Position numbers and translations under genes: made by a program. The notes under the pieces were generated by a model. That model was given only the letters and a program-made list of their open reading frames with translations, searched no databases and had not been told where the DNA came from. A DNA stretch of 10,499 nucleotides from Pseudomonadota bacterium (GTDB lineage Bacteria > Pseudomonadota > Alphaproteobacteria > Azospirillales > Azospirillaceae), in contig JAEZHQ010000622.1 in the NCBI GenBank assembly GCA_023416455.1, forward strand, positions 1-10,499, in the 5' to 3' direction. This document shows, in pieces, positions 1-6,612 of the stretch (its first letter is position 1; each line of letters opens with the position of its first letter).

Positions 1-1
1 G

Positions 2-151
2 GACGGACCCCCGCGGCCGGCCGGCGGCGACGCCGATGCCGACGGCTATGCCAATGCCGACGGCTATGCCAATGCCGACGCCCTGGCCGCCCTGCGGGCG
101 CGCCACGCGGCGCTGCTCGCCGAAGCCCTGGCCATGCGGCCCGCTCCCTGA
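2..151 (+). CDS. C-terminal end of an unidentified protein (5' end outside window)
   Basis: An open frame enters from the left edge and ends at TGA 149-151, giving about 49 residues. It reads a Gly/Pro/Ala-rich stretch, then a low-complexity Ala/Asp segment with ADGYAN twice, then an amphipathic Ala/Leu-rich helix ending LAMRPAP. I prefer this frame because its GC is concentrated in third codon positions. The competing frame, which starts at the ATG at 36, gives a Met/Pro/Arg-rich string typical of a shadow. The gene is convergent with the pentapeptide-repeat gene, whose stop lies 27 nt away. Nothing in the visible tail identifies a family, so no function is assigned. Confidence 0.5.
   Translation, partial: DGPPRPAGGDADADGYANADGYANADALAALRARHAALLAEALAMRPAP
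38..79 (+). repeat. 18-bp tandem repeat, 2.3 copies, in frame
   Basis: The unit GCCGACGGCTATGCCAAT occurs at 38-55 and 56-73 and is followed by a partial third copy at 74-79. It is a multiple of three and adds the hexapeptide ADGYAN to the C-terminal segment of the partial gene. The two full copies are identical, so the duplication is probably recent or prone to slippage. Confidence 0.8.
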
Positions 152-178
152 GCCGCTCCGCCCCGCCACGGCGGGGGA

Positions 179-1369
179 TCAGGCGGGCCGCGCCTCCTGC
201 CCCATGGCGAAGGAGAGGTCCGCCCCCGACAGGGTCACCGGGCTGGTCTTGATCCCCGTCAGGTCGCAGCCGTGCAGGATCGCCTGGGCAAGGGCGACCT
301 CGCGCAGGTCCGCCCCGGTCAGGCTGGCCTCCGCGAGGTTGGTCGGCCACATGCGGCTGCCGTCGCCGGCCAGATCCACCGGGCGCATCCGGGCCCGCCA
401 CAGCGTCGCCCCCGCCAGGTTGGCGCCGCGCAGGTTGCAGCCGGACAGGTCGGCGCCGGTGAGGTCCGCCTCGCGCAGGTCGCTGTAGGACAGGTCGGCC
501 ATGATCAGCTTCGCGCCGGAGAAATCCGCTCCGCGCAGTCCGCAGAAGCGCATCACGCTGCCCGGCAGCATCCGGTTGGCGAAGCCGCAGCCGCGCAGGT
601 CGGCCCGCTGCACCTCCAGCCGGGTCCCGGCCGCCCCGCCATGCTCCACCCAGGTCTGGTGGGCGGAGACGGAATCGGCGATGCGGTCGGCCAGGCTGAC
701 CAGGCCGGCGCCGTCCACATCCACGCCGCGCCGCTCCAGCGTCCGGCGCAGGTCGTCGTCCAGGCGGGCGCCGCACATCAGGGTGCCGTCGAGCGTGGTG
801 CGCTCCATCACGGCCTCCATCAGGTTGGCCCCGATGAGGATCGCCCCCGACAGGTCGCCGCCGGTGAAATCCGCCCCCGCGAGGTCGCAGCCGGAGAAGT
901 CGCACTGCGCCATGCGGGCGTCGGCCAGGACCGCCCGGGTCAGCTTGGAACCGACGAAGGTCGTGCTGCCGTCGGCGTTGCCGGCCGGGCGCCGGCGGTC
1001 GTCCGCCGCCATCATCAGGCCCTTGCGCAGGTCGGCGCCGCGCAGGTCGGCCTCGTGCAGCCGGGCGCCCTCCACCCGGGCGCCGCGCAGGTCGGCCCTG
1101 GCCAGCCGGGCGCCGGTCAGGTCGGCCCCGGAGAGGTCGGCGCCGAACAGGTCGGCGCCCGACAGGTCGGCCCCGGCCATCCGTGAGGCGTTCAGGTTGG
1201 CGCCGGCCAGCTTGGCGCTGTTCAGCCTGACCCCGTTGAGGCCGAGCCGCGACAGGTTGTGAAAGCTGAGGTCGGCGCAGCGCCCGCGCCCGCCGGACTC
1301 GCCGTCCAGCCATTGCTGGTGCCGGGCCAGCGCGTTGCGGATCGCCCGCAGGTAACGTTCTTCCATCAT
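179..1369 (-). CDS. Pentapeptide-repeat protein with two HxxW-led modules
   Basis: The product is about 396 residues, most of it A(D/N)LxG-type pentapeptides, which fold as a right-handed quadrilateral beta-helix. The first block covers roughly residues 32-118 and 136-203, the second roughly 255-387. Each block is preceded by a short helix ending in a similar motif: HQQWLDGESGGRGR near residues 17-30 and HQTWVEHGGAAGTR near 237-250. The protein therefore looks like an internal duplication of one helix plus beta-helix unit. No signal peptide or membrane segment is visible, so it is probably cytoplasmic. I place the start at the ATG pair 1364-1369. An in-frame GTG at 1382-1384 is also possible, and neither has a clear Shine-Dalgarno sequence. 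The gene lies 98 nt downstream of the nicotinamidase-like gene in the same direction and may be co-transcribed. The molecular role is unknown. Pentapeptide proteins include gyrase mimics such as Qnr and MfpA, but the interruptions and modules here give no specific support for that. Confidence 0.9.
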   Translation of the reverse strand: MMEERYLRAIRNALARHQQWLDGESGGRGRCADLSFHNLSRLGLNGVRLNSAKLAGANLNASRMAGADLSGADLFGADLSGADLTGARLARADLRGARVEGARLHEADLRGADLRKGLMMAADDRRRPAGNADGSTTFVGSKLTRAVLADARMAQCDFSGCDLAGADFTGGDLSGAILIGANLMEAVMERTTLDGTLMCGARLDDDLRRTLERRGVDVDGAGLVSLADRIADSVSAHQTWVEHGGAAGTRLEVQRADLRGCGFANRMLPGSVMRFCGLRGADFSGAKLIMADLSYSDLREADLTGADLSGCNLRGANLAGATLWRARMRPVDLAGDGSRMWPTNLAEASLTGADLREVALAQAILHGCDLTGIKTSPVTLSGADLSFAMGQEARPA

Positions 1370-1467
1370 GCGACGATTCCGCACCGGCCGCGATCCGGCA
1401 CCCTCGCCGAGGCGCGCTGCACCGCCATGTTACAGAATCGCAACGCCGGGAGGAAGACGTCTGGCGG

Positions 1468-2202
1468 TCACCGGAGTGCGTCGGAAAGCAGCGCCCCCCG
1501 CGACGCCATCATGTACAGGCCCATGTGGTGCGCCGCCGCCTGCGGGTGCGCCGCCGTCCCGGGCAGGCCGAGCGCCCGCGCGGCTTCCGCCGGCAGGTCG
1601 TAGGTGGCGCAGCCCGGCTCGTGCACCACCACGTCCCTCAGCGTCGGGGTCAGGCCGTGGTTGCGCGCCGACAGCAGGGTCAGCACGAAGTCCATCACGC
1701 AGACGTCCGTGCAGATGCCGACGCACACCACCGCTTCCAGCCGGTTGCCGGTGATCCAGTCGACCAGCCGGTTGCGCCCGCCCGCCTCCATGGCGCCGAT
1801 GAAAAAATTGATGCAATCCTTGGCGATCAGCGTGACGCCGGGGGCGCCCTCCAGCCAGGCCAGCTCGGCCACCAGCTCGTCGTGGCCGCTCCCCGCCAAG
1901 CAGTGCGGCGGATAGGGCGGCTCGGGCCGGGCCGGGTCATGGCGGTCGAGGGAGGCGCAGACCGGCCAGCCGGCCTCGACGAAGCGGCGGGCCAGCCGGT
2001 CGGTTTCCGCGATCATGCGGCTCACCTGCGCGTCGGGGGCCGGCGGGGCCAGCGGGCCGCAGCCGACGGCGGCAAAGCCCTTCACCTCGTCGATGATGAC
2101 CAGGCCGGTCACCCCGGCCGGCATCGCATAAGGGGCCAGTGCCACCGGAAAGCTGCGGCGGACCGTCTCCAGGGCATCGTCACGGACCAGCGTATCGAGC
2201 AT
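1468..2202 (-). CDS. Nicotinamidase-like isochorismatase-superfamily cysteine hydrolase (plant NIC-type)
   Basis: The 244-residue product carries the cysteine-hydrolase triad: Asp38 in VIIDEVKGF, Lys128 in LIAKDC, and Cys168 in GICTDVCVMDF. The likely metal-site residues are Asp86 and His88 (LDRHDP) and His100 (PYPPHC). Together with the SARN and GCATYD motifs, this layout resembles plant nicotinamidases as I recall them more than E. coli PncA. The likely reaction is nicotinamide to nicotinate plus ammonia in NAD salvage, but a related amidase activity cannot be excluded. The start is ATG 2202-2200, preceded by GGGGGAACC, a good ribosome site. A TTG six codons upstream has no such support. 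The gene diverges from the coiled-coil pair, and the pentapeptide-repeat gene follows it. No signal peptide is present, so the enzyme is cytoplasmic. Confidence 0.85.
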   Translation of the reverse strand: MLDTLVRDDALETVRRSFPVALAPYAMPAGVTGLVIIDEVKGFAAVGCGPLAPPAPDAQVSRMIAETDRLARRFVEAGWPVCASLDRHDPARPEPPYPPHCLAGSGHDELVAELAWLEGAPGVTLIAKDCINFFIGAMEAGGRNRLVDWITGNRLEAVVCVGICTDVCVMDFVLTLLSARNHGLTPTLRDVVVHEPGCATYDLPAEAARALGLPGTAAHPQAAAHHMGLYMMASRGALLSDALR

Positions 2203-2459
2203 GGTTCCCCCGTTGCACAAGCGGACAGGCGACCATAGCCGACCGCCGCGCCGCCGTCACGCCCCCGACCCTTCCCGCCTCCCGGGGCAGCGGACCGGAA
2301 ACGCCGGCCCGGCTGCGGCAAATTGGCCGGATGGCCCCCGGATCGGCGCGCCCTCCGGGCCGCCGGCCGGCTTCGCGACATCATACCGCGGAGCCAAGCA
2401 CCGGCAACTTCGGCCCTGATGGAAACGGACGAGGTGCACCGCAACCAAAGGGTACGCGA
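2203..2459. other. Divergent intergenic region, 257 bp
   Basis: This gap separates the start of the nicotinamidase-like gene (minus) from the start of the first coiled-coil gene (plus), so it must hold both promoters. I see no convincing -35/-10 pair on either strand. It contains a hairpin with 6-bp arms, CCCGGA 2337-2342 and TCCGGG 2354-2359, around an 11-nt loop. An AAAGGG ribosome site at 2447-2452 serves the + strand gene. Frames that cross the region look like shadows, with no start or family signal. Confidence 0.5.
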
Positions 2460-3020
2460 ATGAACATCACGATCGAGTTCCTGGGCATGCTGCTGCTGGT
2501 CGCCAGCGCCGCGGCGCTGGGCCTGTCGATCGTCGTGGATGTCGGCCGGGTCAGCGCCGAGAAGGCGCGCCATGGCTACATGCAGCGCCAGCACGACCGC
2601 AAGCGGGCCGCCCTGGCGGAGTGGCGGCAGAAGTCCGATCAGCTCCAGGCCGAACTGGTCGCGCTCCAGGCCCGCCACACCGAATTCACCGGCCGCCGCC
2701 ACAAGGCGCAGACGGAGCGCCGGGCGCTGGAACTGGTCAAGGTCGAGCTGGTGCACGAGCTGGGCGACGCCGACGAGACGGAGGGCTTCTGGGCCCAGCT
2801 CGCCGTGCAGGAGGGCATCGCCACCATCGACCGGCGCGACGTCATCTTCTCCCGCCAGATCTGGGAATACCGCAACGTCGCCCACATCTGGGCGCCGACG
2901 CCCGAACAGGCGGCGCTGCTGGTGCAGGCCGCCTTCGCCGCGCGGAACGGCGTCCTGCCCTCCGCGGTGGTTCCGCTCGCCCTGGCCCCGGTGCCCGGAA
3001 CGGAGGCCCTTCCCGCATGA
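2460..3020 (+). CDS. Membrane-anchored coiled-coil protein of unknown function (first of a pair)
   Basis: The 186-residue product has one hydrophobic segment at about residues 5-27 with few charges before it. A long charged heptad-like helix follows at about 32-100, rich in Arg, Glu, Gln and Ala, and fits a coiled coil. A compact C-terminal region spans about 108-172, with FWAQLAV, IWEYRNV and FAARNGVLPSAVVPL. There is no cleavable signal, so it is probably a bitopic inner-membrane protein. The start ATG 2460-2462 has AAAGGG seven bases upstream. Its stop overlaps the next start as ATGA at 3017-3020, implying translational coupling. The C-terminal part resembles that of the next gene: FW pair, Arg-rich centre, AxTxxxA, FxxRxG and VVP. 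I do not recognise a named family. Functions common to such shapes (stator, tether, secretion accessory) would be guesses. Confidence 0.8.
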   Translation: MNITIEFLGMLLLVASAAALGLSIVVDVGRVSAEKARHGYMQRQHDRKRAALAEWRQKSDQLQAELVALQARHTEFTGRRHKAQTERRALELVKVELVHELGDADETEGFWAQLAVQEGIATIDRRDVIFSRQIWEYRNVAHIWAPTPEQAALLVQAAFAARNGVLPSAVVPLALAPVPGTEALPA

Positions 3021-3637
3021 CCGGCATGATGCTGCTGTACCTGAGCATCGGGATGATGGTGCTCTCCGTGCTCTCCAACCGCTACTGGACGCGCCAGCTG
3101 GCGGCGACGCGGGCGGCCCAGGCGAAGATCCGGATGAAGGCGGAGGAGGCCGCCGGCGAGGCCGCCGAGCTGGCCGCGGCCTACGCGCAGATCGCCGCCC
3201 AGCATGCCGAGGCCGAGAAGCGGGTCGCCAAGGCCGAGCAGGACATGCAGGCGGCGCTGCTGGAGCTGGAGCGGACGCGGGACGCCCCGGTCAACCGCTA
3301 CCACGTCTTCGACCGGCTGGAGCCGCGCCAGGGCCGCTTCTGGGAGGCCGCCGTCCGCGGCGCCGCCGGCGGCGCCCGCCCGTCCGACCGTTCGGCCCAG
3401 CGCGCCTGGAGCGGCATCCGCCGCTTCGTCCTGATCGCCGACACCGAGCGGGACGCCCGCGAGCGCGTCGCCGCGCGCTTTTCCCGCCGCACCGGCTTCG
3501 AGTTGCTGGAGGTGGTGCCCTGCCGGCTGAGCGGGCTGACGGTGAGCCGCATCGCCGAACTCAGCACCTTCCGAAAGCGCAACGCCGCCGAGGAGGAGTC
3601 GCGGCCGTCCCGCCGCACGGCCTCGGGCCGGGCCTGA
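3017..3637 (+). CDS. Membrane-anchored coiled-coil protein of unknown function (second of a pair)
   Basis: The 206-residue product has a hydrophobic N-terminal segment at about residues 3-20. An Ala/Glu/Lys-rich coiled coil follows at about 25-88. The C-terminal domain spans about 94-171, with YHVFDRLEP, RFWEAAV, IRRFVLIADTERDARERV and FELLEVVP. An Arg/Ser-rich, probably disordered tail covers about 186-206. The start overlaps the stop of the upstream gene (ATGA), so the two products are likely made together in similar amounts. Order of elements, size and C-terminal motif spacing match the upstream protein, suggesting an old tandem duplication followed by strong divergence. A heteromeric membrane complex is a reasonable inference. 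No catalytic motif is visible. A GC-rich hairpin follows 15 nt after the stop. Confidence 0.8.
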   Translation: MTGMMLLYLSIGMMVLSVLSNRYWTRQLAATRAAQAKIRMKAEEAAGEAAELAAAYAQIAAQHAEAEKRVAKAEQDMQAALLELERTRDAPVNRYHVFDRLEPRQGRFWEAAVRGAAGGARPSDRSAQRAWSGIRRFVLIADTERDARERVAARFSRRTGFELLEVVPCRLSGLTVSRIAELSTFRKRNAAEEESRPSRRTASGRA

Positions 3638-3652
3638 GGGACGGAACAGGGC

Positions 3653-3688
3653 GCGGGAGGCGGGCGCGGCGACGCCGCCGCCTCCCGC
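3653..3688. terminator. GC-rich hairpin between convergent genes
   Basis: GCGGGAGGCGG at 3653-3663 pairs perfectly with CCGCCTCCCGC at 3678-3688. The 14-nt loop can itself form a 4-bp stem (CGGC 3667-3670 with GCCG 3674-3677). It sits between the stop of the second coiled-coil gene and the stop of the phosphomannomutase gene, so it could terminate both. No T-tract follows on either strand, so it is not a canonical intrinsic terminator. Confidence 0.5.
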
Positions 3689-3702
3689 CTCCCATGCCCG
3701 CA

Positions 3703-3728
3703 TTCAGTGCCCGCCTTCAGTGCCCGCC
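3703..3728. repeat. 13-bp exact tandem duplication over the phosphomannomutase stop
   Basis: TTCAGTGCCCGCC occurs at 3703-3715 and again at 3716-3728. The right copy holds the stop codon (TCA 3717-3719 on the + strand) and the last codons of the mutase, GGGH. The left copy repeats the same GGCGGGCACTGA string just downstream of the stop. Confidence 0.8.
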
Positions 3729-5117
3729 GCCGTCCTCGAAGGAGGGGGCGTTGAGGCCGGAAGCCTCAAGCTGCGCGATCAGCGTGGCCTTGAGCCGCTC
3801 CAGCCCCTCCTCGCTGTAGGCTTCGGCGCGGGCGACCAGCACGTCCTGGGTGTTGGAGGCGCGCAGCAGCCACCAGCCGTCCGGCGTGGTGACGCGGACG
3901 CCGTCGATGTCGTTGACGTCCGCCCCCTCGGCCTTCAGGCGCTCCTTGACCTCCGCCACGACCTTGAACTTGCGCTCCTCGTCGATCTGGAAGCGGGTTT
4001 CCGGCGTGTTGACCACGTCGGGCAGGCGGTCGCGCAGGTCGGCCAGCGACAGGCCGAGCTTGCTGACCAGCCCGATCAGGCGCACCGCGCAATAGAGCGC
4101 GTCGTCGAATCCGTACCACTTGTCGGCGAAGAAGATGTGGCCGGACATCTCGCCGGCCAGGGGCGAGCCGGTCTCCGCCATCTTCGCCTTCAGCAGCGAA
4201 TGGCCGGTCTTCCACATCAGCGGCGTGCCGCCGTGCTTGGCGATCTCGTCGAACAGCGTCTGGCTGGCCTTGACGTCGGCGATGATGGTGGCGCCGGGAT
4301 GGTCCTTCAGCACGTCGGCGGCGTAGATGGCGACGAGCTGGTCGCCCCACACCACGCGGCCCTTGTGGTCGATGGCGCCGATGCGGTCGCCGTCGCCGTC
4401 GAAGCCGATGCCGAGGTCGCAGCCGTTGTCGGCCACCGCCTTCTTGAGGTCCACCAGGTTCTTCTCGACCGTGGGGTCGGGGTGGTGGTTGGGGAAGGTG
4501 CCGTCGATCTCGTCATAGAGGCGGATGTGGGTGCCCGGCAGCCGGGCGGTCAGGCGGCGCAGGATTTCGCCCGACGCGCCGTTGCCGGCGTCCCAGGCCA
4601 CCTTGAGGTCGCGCACCCCGTCATAATCCTTGAGCAGGCGCTCCACATAGGCGTCCTGCACGTCGATCCATTCGGACGAGCCCTGGCCCGACTCGTAGTC
4701 GGCCTTGGCCGCCAGGGTGCCGAGGTCGAGGATCTGCTGGCCGTAGACCGGCCCCTTGCCCAGCATCATCTTGATGCCGTTGTAGTCCGGCGGGTTGTGC
4801 GAGCCGGTGATCATGATGCCGGCCGCCGCCTCGCGGTCGCGCGTGGCGAAATACAGCATCGGCGTCGGGCCGAGCCCGATGCGCAGAACGTGCAGGCCGG
4901 TGGCGACAAGCCCGTCCACCAGGGCGGCCTCCAGCTCCGGCGAGGACAGGCGGCCGTCATAGCCGACGCACACCGTCTTGCCGCCGCCCCGCACGACGAC
5001 GCTGCCGAAGGCGCGGCCGACGGCACGGGCGTCGGCGGGGTTGAGCGTCTTGCCGACGATGCCGCGGATGTCGTATTCGCGCAGCACGGTCGGGTGGAAA
5101 ATATGGGCTTCGCTCAT
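3717..5117 (-). CDS. Phosphomannomutase/phosphoglucomutase
   Basis: The 466-residue product is full length for the alpha-D-phosphohexomutase family of the AlgC/ManB type. The phosphoserine loop is TGSHNP (Ser106). The metal loop is GFDGDGDR (Asp240, Asp242, Asp244), the sugar-recognition loop GEMSGH (322-327), and the phosphate-binding loop RASNTQ (419-424). It interconverts mannose-6-P and mannose-1-P and/or glucose-6-P and glucose-1-P in the cytoplasm, feeding GDP-mannose and UDP-glucose synthesis. Which substrate dominates cannot be read from sequence. The start ATG 5117-5115 is preceded by AAGGAGG, whose bases lie inside the last codons of the dehydrogenase gene. Only 4 nt separate the dehydrogenase stop from this start, so the two form an operon with probable translational coupling. 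Confidence 0.95.
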   Translation of the reverse strand: MSEAHIFHPTVLREYDIRGIVGKTLNPADARAVGRAFGSVVVRGGGKTVCVGYDGRLSSPELEAALVDGLVATGLHVLRIGLGPTPMLYFATRDREAAAGIMITGSHNPPDYNGIKMMLGKGPVYGQQILDLGTLAAKADYESGQGSSEWIDVQDAYVERLLKDYDGVRDLKVAWDAGNGASGEILRRLTARLPGTHIRLYDEIDGTFPNHHPDPTVEKNLVDLKKAVADNGCDLGIGFDGDGDRIGAIDHKGRVVWGDQLVAIYAADVLKDHPGATIIADVKASQTLFDEIAKHGGTPLMWKTGHSLLKAKMAETGSPLAGEMSGHIFFADKWYGFDDALYCAVRLIGLVSKLGLSLADLRDRLPDVVNTPETRFQIDEERKFKVVAEVKERLKAEGADVNDIDGVRVTTPDGWWLLRASNTQDVLVARAEAYSEEGLERLKATLIAQLEASGLNAPSFEDGGGH

Positions 5118-5121
5118 CTTG

Positions 5122-6459
5122 TTATTGTCCTCCTTGGGCCTCCCCGACCGGCACCGAGGGCCGGCCGATGGAGCTGTAGGCGAACCCGGCCTTGGCCATG
5201 TCGTCCGGGTTATAGATGTTGCGCAGGTCGATCATCACCGGACGCTTCAGCAGCTTCTTGACCCGCCTCAGATCCAGCGCCCGGAACTCGTTCCATTCCG
5301 TCAGGATAGCGATGCAATCGGCCCCGTCCAGCGCGTCGTAGGCGGTCTCGGCCCACACCACGCCGGGCAGCAGCCGGGCCGCCTCCGCCATGCCGGCCGG
5401 GTCGAAGGCGCGCACCGTGGCCCCCGCCCTCTGCAAGGCCGGAATGATGTCCAGCGACGGGCTGTCGCGCATGTCGTCGGTGTTCGGCTTGAAGGTCACC
5501 CCCAGCACGCCGACCGTCTTGCCGTCGACGCTGCCGCCGCAGGCGGCGACGATGCGCTCGGCCATCTGCTTCTTGCGCTTGTCGTTGATGTCCACCACCG
5601 TCTCGATGATGCGCAGCGGGCTGCCCACCTGCTGGGCGGTGCGCACCAGAGCCAGCGTGTCCTTGGGAAAGCAGGAACCGCCGTAGCCCGGTCCGGGATG
5701 CAGGAACTTGCGGCCGATGCGGCCGTCCAGCCCGATGCCGCGGGCCACGTCGTGGACGTCGGCGCCCACCTTCTCGCACAGGTCGGCGATCTCGTTGATG
5801 AAGGTGATCTTGGCGGCCAGGAAGGTGTTGGCCGCGTACTTGATCAGCTCCGCCGTCTCCAGGGCGGTCACCACGATGGGCGTCTCGATCAGGTAGAGCG
5901 GCCGGTAGAGCCGGCGCATCACCTTGGCGGCGCGGTCCGAGGTGGTGCCGATGACCACCCGGTCCGGCCGCATGAAGTCGCCGATGGCCGAGCCCTCGCG
6001 CAGGAACTCCGGGTTGGAGGCGACGTCGAAGTCGGCGTCCGGGCGGGTGCGGCGGATGATCGCCTCCACCTCGCGGCCGGTGCCCACGGGCACCGTCGAC
6101 TTGGTCACCACCACCGTGTAGTGGTCGAGGTTCCGCGCGATCTCCTCGGCCGCGGCGTAGACGTAGGACAGGTCGGCGTGGCCGTCGCCACGCCGCGACG
6201 GCGTGCCCACCGCGATGAACACCGCATCGACCCCCTGCATCGCCTCCTTGAGGTCGAGGGTGAAGGACAGCCGCCCGGCGGCGACGTTGCGCGCCACCAG
6301 ATCGTCCAGCCCCGGCTCGTAGATGGGGATCTCGCCGCGCTTCAGGCGCTCGATCTTGCCGGCGTCCTTGTCGACGCAGCAGACGTGGACGCCGAATTCC
6401 GAGAAGCAGGCGCCCGACACCAGGCCGACGTAACCCGTACCGATCATCGCAATGCGCAT
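5122..6459 (-). CDS. ugd: UDP-glucose 6-dehydrogenase (UDP-glucose/GDP-mannose dehydrogenase family)
   Basis: The 445-residue product has an N-terminal NAD-binding fold with GTGYVG (7-12), an AVGTP loop (84-88), KSTVPVGT (120-127) and EFLREG (151-156). The middle domain has LIKYAANTF (206-213). The catalytic loop GYGGSCFPKD places the nucleophile at Cys263. The C-terminal UDP-binding part has FKPNTDDMRDSPS (323-335). The family oxidises the C6 alcohol of a nucleotide sugar twice to a uronic acid, with two NAD+. UDP-glucose is favoured because galU lies just upstream, but GDP-mannose is not excluded since a mutase follows. The start ATG 6459-6457 has GGGAG a few bases upstream. The leader holds three 12-bp tandem repeats. 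The enzyme is soluble and full length. Confidence 0.93.
   Translation of the reverse strand: MRIAMIGTGYVGLVSGACFSEFGVHVCCVDKDAGKIERLKRGEIPIYEPGLDDLVARNVAAGRLSFTLDLKEAMQGVDAVFIAVGTPSRRGDGHADLSYVYAAAEEIARNLDHYTVVVTKSTVPVGTGREVEAIIRRTRPDADFDVASNPEFLREGSAIGDFMRPDRVVIGTTSDRAAKVMRRLYRPLYLIETPIVVTALETAELIKYAANTFLAAKITFINEIADLCEKVGADVHDVARGIGLDGRIGRKFLHPGPGYGGSCFPKDTLALVRTAQQVGSPLRIIETVVDINDKRKKQMAERIVAACGGSVDGKTVGVLGVTFKPNTDDMRDSPSLDIIPALQRAGATVRAFDPAGMAEAARLLPGVVWAETAYDALDGADCIAILTEWNEFRALDLRRVKKLLKRPVMIDLRNIYNPDDMAKAGFAYSSIGRPSVPVGEAQGGQ
5129..5135 (-). promoter_or_regulatory. Ribosome-binding site of the phosphomannomutase gene, inside ugd
   Basis: CCTCCTT on the + strand reads AAGGAGG on the minus strand, a near-perfect Shine-Dalgarno. 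It sits 11 nt before the ATG and overlaps the end of the upstream dehydrogenase coding sequence, whose TAA is at 5122-5124. This fixes the mutase start and supports co-translation. Confidence 0.75.
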
Positions 6460-6468
6460 GGGAATCTC

Positions 6469-6504
6469 CCGTAACCTGGGCCGTAACCTGGGCCGTAACC
6501 TGGA
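6469..6504. repeat. Three 12-bp tandem repeats in the ugd leader
   Basis: CCGTAACCTGGG occurs at 6469-6480 and 6481-6492, and CCGTAACCTGGA at 6493-6504. The next bases, CCGTGCC, begin a degenerate fourth copy. On the coding strand of ugd the unit reads CCCAGGTTACGG, and the last copy abuts the ribosome site GGGAG. The bases just after it, GGGAGATTCCC (6470-6460), can fold GGGA onto TCCC and could partly mask that site. Confidence 0.85.
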
Positions 6505-6556
6505 CCGTGCCGCCGGCCGCGCCGCTCCATCGGCGGGGTGGCCCCGGCACGCAACA

Positions 6557-6587
6557 CCCGCCGCACCCGGGCAACGGGCACGGCGGG
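6557..6587 (-). terminator. Candidate terminator hairpin downstream of galU
   Basis: CCCGCCG (6557-6563) pairs with CGGCGGG (6581-6587). An inner CCCG (6566-6569) pairs with CGGG (6575-6578) around the loop GGCAA, leaving only a symmetric CA/CA mismatch. It lies 26 nt past the galU stop, in the 153-bp gap before ugd. No clear U-run follows on the minus strand, so this may be a leader or processing structure instead. A smaller stem, CGGATC 6592-6597 with GATCCG 6604-6609, is nearer the stop. Confidence 0.35.
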
Positions 6588-6612
6588 CGGGCGGATCATG
6601 ACGGATCCGGCG

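Noticed and set aside
272..1186. A + strand open frame with repetitive AGQVG-like peptides, looking like a repeat protein
   Set aside because: The periodicity is the reverse complement of the pentapeptide-coding repeats on the minus strand.
179..1369. A Qnr/MfpA-type gyrase-protecting pentapeptide protein
   Set aside because: The beta-helix is interrupted by non-repeat segments and helix modules, and no Qnr-specific feature is visible. Only the generic repeat class is supported.
3720..5261. Long + strand open frame of more than 500 codons opposite the phosphomannomutase gene
   Set aside because: It is antisense to a gene with full family motifs, and its product is Val/Gly/Ala/Asp/His-rich with no recognisable domain. 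It is a shadow of the GC-biased codon use.
4978..6474. Long + strand open frame of about 500 codons opposite ugd
   Set aside because: It is antisense to a motif-complete dehydrogenase, and its composition is typical of a GC-rich complementary-strand shadow.
6469..6504. A CRISPR-like array
   Set aside because: The 12-bp units are directly adjacent with no spacers, so this is a simple tandem repeat.
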